64,000 nt of DNA from positions 350,141 to 414,140 of the forward strand of contig JACKFB010000004.1 of assembly GCA_020632695.1 (NCBI GenBank), read 5' to 3'. Numbering within the stretch: the first letter of the stretch is position 1; each line of letters begins with the position of its first letter. This stretch comes from Deltaproteobacteria bacterium (GTDB lineage: Bacteria; Myxococcota_A; UBA9042; PHBI01; JACKFB01). The position numbers and the translations under genes were made by a program. The notes below the pieces were generated by a model, which made no database searches, was not told the origin of the DNA, and worked only from the letters and a program-made list of their open reading frames with translations. Below, piece after piece: positions 59,426 to 64,000 of this stretch.

Positions 59426-60250
59426 TCAACGTCCGGCGGTGCGCTCCGGCAGCGGGATGACGGTGAGACCCTCGACCGCGCCCTGCCAGGACGCCTCGAC
59501 GCGCCGCCCCTGGTGCATCGCCACGAAGGGCCGCCGCGTCGTGCCGTCGCCAAGTGCTGTGCGGAAGGCCTCCAGGCTCCAGGTCGGCTGCGCCGCCACG
59601 TTGAGGATGACGTCGCCCACGTCCAGGCCGGCGCGCCCGGCCGGCCCCAGCGCGCTGCGGGCGACCACCAGCAGCCCGCGGCCCCAGCCGTTGCCGCCGA
59701 ACGCCTTGATGGCCATGGCCCGCCGGTTGTCGATCCGCTCGATGCGCGTGCGGTTCGGCAGGGCCTCGGCGCTCTCCGCCTGGGCCTGCACCAGGGCCCG
59801 CACCGGCTGCGTCCACAGCCAGCGCTCGGCGAGGTCCAACGCGCGGTCGAGCCCGTCCACGCCCTCGGCGCCGCAGCGGAGCCGCCCCATCTCGCGGGCC
59901 AGGGCGCCCGCCTCCTCGTCGGCGCCGCCGAACCAGCGGCACATGGCCAGCGCCTGCAGGGCGTCGACCCGCGCCACGCACGGCGCGTCGCTGCGCGCGT
60001 CCAGCGAGCGCTTCACCACCGGCAGGTAGCGCCCGCAGAAGGCCTTCGCCTCGGCGTCCACCTCGGTGGGCGGCGCCATGAGCTGCTCGCGGAAGATGCG
60101 CGCCACGGCCGGCGCGCCGGCGTCTGTCGCAGGCCCCAGCGACAGGATCGTCTGCTGGAAGGGGCTGGGGGTGTCCTCGGCCAGGGCATGCCCCGCGGCG
60201 AGGCCCAGGGCGCACGCGGTCGCGAAGGCGATGGACACGGCGCGCCTCAT
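59426..60250 (-). CDS. Exported PDZ-domain protein
   Basis: 274 residues from ATG 60250, overlapping the upstream stop (ATGA). Signal peptide (IAFATACALGLAAGHALAED). The middle has three or four Cys (CGRYLPVVKRSLDARSDAPC, CRWFGGADEEAG, RLRCGAEG). The C-terminal 95 residues form a PDZ-like domain (ALGPAGRAGLDVGDVILNV, WSLEAFRTALGDGTTRR). No protease part is present. The function is unknown; perhaps it binds a C-terminal peptide in the periplasm. It is co-translated with the TIM-barrel-like lipoprotein. Confidence 0.8.
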   Translation of the reverse strand: MRRAVSIAFATACALGLAAGHALAEDTPSPFQQTILSLGPATDAGAPAVARIFREQLMAPPTEVDAEAKAFCGRYLPVVKRSLDARSDAPCVARVDALQALAMCRWFGGADEEAGALAREMGRLRCGAEGVDGLDRALDLAERWLWTQPVRALVQAQAESAEALPNRTRIERIDNRRAMAIKAFGGNGWGRGLLVVARSALGPAGRAGLDVGDVILNVAAQPTWSLEAFRTALGDGTTRRPFVAMHQGRRVEASWQGAVEGLTVIPLPERTAGR

Positions 60251-61539
60251 GGCGCCAAGAGGCCTTTCCACAGGGTCCCTCCGATGCGCTCGGTGCCGTC
60301 GTGCTCGAAGAGCCCGCCGGTCACGAAGCGCCGTACATCCGAAGCGCCCGCGCCGAGCTGGTCCAGGTGGACGCAGACCGGGTCGGCGGGCGAGCAGGGG
60401 CAGGCGGACGCGGCGTCGGCGTCCAGCAGGTCCTGGAGCGGGTGCCAGACGACGAAGGCCATCTCGCGGTCGGCGGCGGTGGACAGGACCTGGTCCAGCC
60501 AGGCCCGCTGCACCACGTCGCTGGAGACCAGCAGCGGCTGGCAGGTGCCCTCGCGGGTGTAGAGGTCCACCGCCGGCAGCGAGGTGCCGGCCACCGCGGA
60601 CGGCAGGTCGGCGCGGGCCGCGGCCACGCGCTCCAGCCAGTCCTGGGGAAGCTGCCCGAGGGACGGCAACGCCGTGGCGGGGTAGCTCTCCAGGCCCAGG
60701 AGGTCGGCGTCGATGCCGTCGAGCAGTCCCTGACGGGTGGCCAGGCAGGCGGCGGCGCCCAGCGTGTCGCAGGGCCCGCCGGGGCGCGGGTAGCCGTAGA
60801 GGTCCTCGACGTCGACGGTGACCAGGGTCTCGGCCGAGACGGCGCCCGTCGGCAGCGCGTCCAGCCTGCGGCCGGCCTCGCTGACGAACCCGAGGACGGC
60901 GTCGTAGGCCGAGCGCCCGCAGACCTCGTAGCGGTTGACTCGGCGCGCCAGCACCACCCAGCGAGGGTCGAAGCGCTGCACCACCCAGGCGACGAAGCCG
61001 GCGTAGCGGTCGCGGTAGCGCTCGGGGTCCGGGTCCTTCGACGGGTCGTAGCAGCGCGCGGTCCATTGGGTGTTCAGCACCAGCAGGCCCGACTCGTCGC
61101 GGGCGTCGGGCGCCAGGGTGTCGAGCGTCGGCGCCAGCGGGCTCAGGGACAGGACCATGGGCTTGCCGGTGGCCAGCGCGGCCGCCTTCATGGCGTCGAC
61201 GGCAGCCACCCACGCGGCGGGCAGCTCCACCGGCGTGTTGTCGGGGCCCTTGAAGGCCTCCCAGGGCAGGCCGAGCTGATCGACCGGGACCACGACCACC
61301 TCGGAGAGCGCGGGATCCCCCGCGGCCTCCACCGAGAAGACGCGCTGGCGCGACGCCGTGATGTCGTAGCCTTCGAGGCGCGCGCCCAGAAAGAAGGCCC
61401 GCCCGTCGGGCAGCGCGTCGCCCGCGTCGCCCGCGTCGGCGTCCGTGCCGCCCCCACCACCACCGCCGCAGGCCGCGCCGACCGCGCCAAGCAACAGCGC
61501 GCACCAGCCGAGTCGGCGGATTCCATGCAGAGAGCGCAT
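60247..61539 (-). CDS. Putative TIM-barrel (glycosyl-hydrolase-like) lipoprotein
   Basis: 430 residues from ATG 61539. A lipoprotein signal (LLLGAVGAACGG) and Gly/Asp-rich linker are followed by an alpha/beta barrel-like body: EVVVVPVDQLGLPWEAF, KPMVLSLSPLAPTLD, RFDPRWVVLARRVNRYEVCG, LLGLESYPATALPSLGQLP, MAFVVWHPLQDLLD. The pattern of strands ending in acids (for example VNRYEVCG) is like glycosyl hydrolase families of clan A (GH53-like proteins), but I cannot confirm the family or catalytic acids. It is probably exported. The PDZ protein gene overlaps its stop. Confidence 0.6.
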   Translation of the reverse strand: MRSLHGIRRLGWCALLLGAVGAACGGGGGGGTDADAGDAGDALPDGRAFFLGARLEGYDITASRQRVFSVEAAGDPALSEVVVVPVDQLGLPWEAFKGPDNTPVELPAAWVAAVDAMKAAALATGKPMVLSLSPLAPTLDTLAPDARDESGLLVLNTQWTARCYDPSKDPDPERYRDRYAGFVAWVVQRFDPRWVVLARRVNRYEVCGRSAYDAVLGFVSEAGRRLDALPTGAVSAETLVTVDVEDLYGYPRPGGPCDTLGAAACLATRQGLLDGIDADLLGLESYPATALPSLGQLPQDWLERVAAARADLPSAVAGTSLPAVDLYTREGTCQPLLVSSDVVQRAWLDQVLSTAADREMAFVVWHPLQDLLDADAASACPCSPADPVCVHLDQLGAGASDVRRFVTGGLFEHDGTERIGGTLWKGLLAP

Positions 61540-61654
61540 CCTGACCTCGGAAGCAGACCCCGCCATCCATACCCGACAACGCCGCTGGATTCCACGGGAA
61601 CCCCGCGCGGTCGCCCGAGCGACCCGCCAAGCCCCGAACGGTCGGTCCAAGAGC

Positions 61655-62034
61655 CATGCGGCGGCGGCGACCTGGCCATCGGCGCATCGTGGGGCGACGG
61701 CGTTCGAGCGGAGGACACCGTCGCGCTGGTCCTGGCCTCCAAGGGCGGCTCCGGGGGCCGGGGCGACGATCCACCGGCGGTCTCGTTGGGCGGCGGGACA
61801 ACGCTCAACACGCAGGTCTGGGCTCCCAACGGCCCCGAGTGTCTGGACCTGGCATGGATCCGAGGACATCGACAACTTCGACGAGATCGCGCAGGTCGAG
61901 CTCATCGAGAACGCCGTAGCGATGGCCACCCGAGGAACCTACGGCGGCTGCGCCGTCATCGCCGACGGGCGGGTGCGCTGCTGGGGCCGGCGAACACCGC
62001 CGAAGGTACGGACCCCGGCACATACATCGCCTGA
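61655..62034 (+). pseudogene. Frameshifted RCC1-like repeat gene remnant
   Basis: Two frames hold parts of one protein. The first (from about 61655) reads GGDLAIGASWGDGVRAEDTV ... LNTQVWAPNGPECLDL; at about 61850 it must shift to read EDIDNFDEIAQVELIENAVA and GTYGGCAVIADGRVRCWG. At about 61985 it must shift back to read ANTAEGTDPGTYIA before a stop. The join CAVIADGRVRCWG-AN is the classic RCC1/BNR-like 'CALLxDGxVxCWGxN' repeat. No start, signal or complete repeat array remains, so it is a broken relic. The rest of the gap 61540-62111 shows nothing I recognise. Confidence 0.6.
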
Positions 62035-62111
62035 GAGGTGCCCTACCTGCCGTGACGGGATCGGCTGCCCGCTCTGCTCTCTGCTGAGCGCCGGTTCGTC
62101 AAAGTGGTTGT

Positions 62112-62351
62112 GTGGGGAGCCACGAGCCGCAAATCGCGCTCCGCTTCCCCAAGGGGACCAGCTACCGCGTCGTGAAGGCCGCGCTGCACAAGCTCACCGC
62201 CGAGATCGAGCTGGCGACGCCCGCGAGAGAGCGCTGGTGCGTGAACACCGAGGACTGCAACGAGTGCGGGCGCGTGTACCTCGAACTCGCCGACGGGACG
62301 CCCGCCGAAGCCGAGCGGGGGATGGCGATGCTCGCGAAGCTGGTGGGGTAA
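62112..62351 (+). CDS. Small protein of unknown function
   Basis: 79 residues from GTG 62112. The reading frame uses G/C third positions like real genes. It has an early LRFPKGTSYRVVKAALHKLT and a short Cys set WCVNTEDCNECGRVYLEL that might bind metal. No signal or helix is obvious. It stands just after the RCC1-like remnant and converges on the AbiEii gene with 13 bp between. It may be part of the same accessory segment or the end of a truncated gene. Confidence 0.45.
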   Translation: MGSHEPQIALRFPKGTSYRVVKAALHKLTAEIELATPARERWCVNTEDCNECGRVYLELADGTPAEAERGMAMLAKLVG

Positions 62352-62364
62352 GCGCCCGTCTCCC

Positions 62365-63288
62365 TCACGCGCCGCTCGTCCACGGCCCGCCCGGTGGCCA
62401 GTGTTGCTCGAAGCTCTCGCCGGCTGCGCAGGCGCGCGCGATGGGCAGCAGGAACTGGGTGAGGAACGACACGACCTCGGCGAGTGTCGCCGGGCACTCG
62501 GTGTTCGGGAGCTTCTTTCGGAACGCGGTCCACTGCGCCATGGTCGACGCCTGCTCGGTGAACTCTGGTGTGAAGGCGATCGGCTCGACGTCGATGGCGG
62601 TCTCGCGGTTGGCGAGGGTGGCGGCGATGGCCTTCGCGAGCACGGAGCCGTCGAAGGCGGATTGCCTCGCGAGCAGCCACACGTCGTAGAAGTCCTTCAT
62701 GCGGCTGTTCAGCGTGCGCAGGTAGACCATCGCTTGGAACTTCTCGGCGATCACGGTTTCGCGCGGATAGCCCCAGAGCGCGGGCGCGGGGAAGTCGAGC
62801 AGTGCCGGGTACGTGATGTCCATCGCGCCGGGCGTGACGACATCGCCGAAGCCGACATCGAGCTGCATCGTCACGCGCGCCTTGCCGAGGAGACCGACGA
62901 AGCGGACGCGCACGCCCTCGTAGTCCGCGTCCTCCTTGATGCGCTCGGTCTTCACGGTGGCCGGGTCGAACACCATGCCGTCGGGCTCCGCGTCGGCGGC
63001 GCAGACCTCGCGAACCACGCGTTCGAGGTTCTCGAGCGAGTTGTCGAGCCGGCCGAGGAAGTCGAGATCCTTCGTCGCGCGCGCGAGCGGCGCCTCCCAC
63101 ACGTGCAGCATCAGCGCGCCCTTGAGGACGAAGCGCGCGCGGTGAGGAGTCGTCGAGAGCCGGTAGAGGAAGCGTTCCATCGCGTAGTACTGGAGCAGCT
63201 CCTGGAACGGCCGCTTCGTCGCGCGAGCGTGATTCTGGAGACGAGCCTGCACCGAGGCCGCGAGGTTCGTGACGTTCTTGACGGTCAC
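62365..63288 (-). CDS. AbiEii-type nucleotidyltransferase toxin
   Basis: 307 residues from GTG 63288, overlapping the upstream antitoxin stop (GTGA). Signatures of the AbiEii/AbiGii family: FLYRLSTTPHRARFVLKGAL, LATRATKDLDFLGRL-like block (ARATKDLDFLGR, the G-S/x-D-x-D metal/nucleotide site), RVTMQLDVGFGD, YPALLDFPAPALWGYP, VIAEKFQAMVYL and RMKDFYDVWLLAR. AbiEii proteins transfer nucleotides and arrest growth, often upon phage attack. Paired with AbiEi it is a type IV toxin-antitoxin system. Base use looks less GC-biased by eye than the core genes. Confidence 0.92.
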   Translation of the reverse strand: MTVKNVTNLAASVQARLQNHARATKRPFQELLQYYAMERFLYRLSTTPHRARFVLKGALMLHVWEAPLARATKDLDFLGRLDNSLENLERVVREVCAADAEPDGMVFDPATVKTERIKEDADYEGVRVRFVGLLGKARVTMQLDVGFGDVVTPGAMDITYPALLDFPAPALWGYPRETVIAEKFQAMVYLRTLNSRMKDFYDVWLLARQSAFDGSVLAKAIAATLANRETAIDVEPIAFTPEFTEQASTMAQWTAFRKKLPNTECPATLAEVVSFLTQFLLPIARACAAGESFEQHWPPGGPWTSGA

Positions 63289-63890
63289 TGCATCGCCTCC
63301 AGGTAGGGGCGCATCGCCTGCTCGACGCGGCGCATGCGGGCGTACCTCAGGAGGACGTCGAGCTTCTTCTTGCGGCGCTCACGCCAGAGCCGCAGCGCCT
63401 CCAGGGCCACGTCCATGCCGATCCGGTTCCGATACCGGAAGCAGTCGACGAGGGTCTTCTCCGGGTCGTAGATGCGGACCGGCACCCCGTCGAGTTCGTG
63501 CGTCTCGATGCCCTCGTGGAACGCCGGCCCCGCGAACCAGAAGAAGCGTGTCGGCGGGTAGTCGAGACGCGGCTTCGTCTTGCCTCGCTCGAGCGCGACG
63601 TCGATCGTGTGCGGCACCTGCGTCGTCAGCTCGTGGAACGAGAGCGCGGAGATGAGGCAGAGGACGCCCTGTGGGACGCGCTTGGCCACCGTGACGAGGT
63701 CCGGGTGGGCGAGCGGATCGAGCGAAGCCAGGCGGTACAGCCCTCGAGAGACGGGCACCACGACGCCTGCGTCACGCATCGCGTAGAGCGTCTTCCGGTT
63801 GAGGCCGAGGCGCAGAGCTTCGGCCATGCGGAGGCCGCCGCCATGCTGGCGGAAGAGCTCGACCTCTCGCTCGAAGACCCGGGCGGCCAC
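63285..63890 (-). CDS. AbiEi-type antitoxin / transcriptional regulator
   Basis: 201 residues from GTG 63890. N-terminal winged helix (GGLRMAEALRLGLNRKTLYAMRDA, about 15-50, in two parts) then a C-terminal domain PVSRGLYRLASLDPL, FHELTTQVPHTIDVALERG and YDPEKTLVDCFRYRNRIG, the AbiEi_4/antitoxin pattern. It represses its operon in known systems and counteracts AbiEii. Upstream, AGACA (63914-63918) and TGTCT (63933-63937) form an inverted repeat with 14 bases between, a possible operator. GAAGG lies some 14 bases before the GTG, so the start is not certain. Confidence 0.9.
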   Translation of the reverse strand: MAARVFEREVELFRQHGGGLRMAEALRLGLNRKTLYAMRDAGVVVPVSRGLYRLASLDPLAHPDLVTVAKRVPQGVLCLISALSFHELTTQVPHTIDVALERGKTKPRLDYPPTRFFWFAGPAFHEGIETHELDGVPVRIYDPEKTLVDCFRYRNRIGMDVALEALRLWRERRKKKLDVLLRYARMRRVEQAMRPYLEAMQ

Positions 63891-63949
63891 GGGGACATAT
63901 TGCCTTCAAACCCAGACAGAGTGAAGCGGTTTTGTCTCCGGAGCCCGGC

Positions 63950-63993
63950 GTGGGGGCACCGAACTCCGAGTGTGGGGGCACCGAACTCCGAGC
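63950..63993. repeat. 22-bp tandem repeat at the right edge
   Basis: Two units of 22 bp (63950-63971 and 63972-63993) differ only at the last base. The unit begins GTGGGGGCACCGAACTCCGA. The array may go on beyond the window. It might be an end of a mobile element or a regulatory iteron; neither can be decided here. Confidence 0.85.
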
Positions 63994-64000
63994 GCTGCCT

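Overview
The window is very GC-rich bacterial chromosome (about 70% G+C by eye, with strong G/C at third codon positions). It most likely comes from the Myxococcota or a nearby deltaproteobacterial lineage. The evidence is a MYXO-CTERM-type C-terminal sorting signal on a secreted deiminase, many lipoproteins with Asp-rich 'DADAD/PDAAPD' linkers and Cys-rich 'DGDPC' modules, large eukaryote-like Ser/Thr kinases, PEGA-domain proteins and DUF4398/OmpA lipoproteins. Most of it reads as ordinary core chromosome. Accessory-looking stretches lie at about 7.0-7.7 kb, 26.3-26.8 kb, 30.2-30.8 kb and from 61.6 kb to the right edge.

Layout. 0-1.8 kb (-): a Cys-rich lipoprotein cut by the window edge, coupled to a DAHP synthase (aroF). 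1.8-13.1 kb: a membrane-anchored protein, then exported proteins: a PKD/propeller/di-heme protein and an LVIVD-repeat lipoprotein (-), and a low-complexity lipoprotein, a BIG2-type lipoprotein and a second propeller/di-heme protein (+). 13.3-22 kb: a SWIM zinc-finger/SNF2 helicase pair, a barrel-like protein, a gamma-carbonic anhydrase, a PEGA protein, and an MBL hydrolase/hpt/upp group. 22-26.3 kb: a lipoprotein/ATPase/permease ABC operon whose permease carries a 24-cysteine insertion. 26.4-30.8 kb: cystathionine-synthase-like enzyme, crotonase and a PRMT-like methyltransferase, bracketed by two hexanucleotide tracts in opposite orientation. Next to the second tract lies a selenocysteine tRNA (selC) and a partial copy of its 3' end.

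31-43 kb: agmatine/peptidylarginine-deiminase-like protein, TonB-like protein, peptidase-MA-like protein, then one-carbon genes folD, gcvT, gcvH and glyA, with a long structured leader and a clear promoter before gcvT. Between them are an RNA uracil methyltransferase and an NAD kinase. 43-53 kb: a kinase/PEGA/AAA protein, a three-gene operon (degenerate nitrilase-fold protein, membrane zinc ribbon, AceE-like E1), a membrane-TPR-kinase and a metzincin-like protein. 53-61.5 kb (-): two DUF4398-type lipoproteins, topoisomerase subunits (parC-like and parE-like), a PDZ protein and a TIM-barrel-like lipoprotein. 61.6-64 kb: frameshifted RCC1-like remnant, a small unknown gene, an AbiEi/AbiEii pair, and a 22-bp tandem repeat at the edge.

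How genes work together. FolD, GcvT, GcvH and GlyA supply and interconvert folate one-carbon units and glycine; GcvP and the other partners are not here. Hpt and Upp salvage bases. Many neighbouring genes overlap by 1-4 nt at ATGA, GTGA, TTGA or TGATG junctions, so translational coupling is common. selC implies that this genome makes selenoproteins, but selA, selB, selD and a clear selenoprotein are not in the window. All calls come from reading the sequence; no database search was run.
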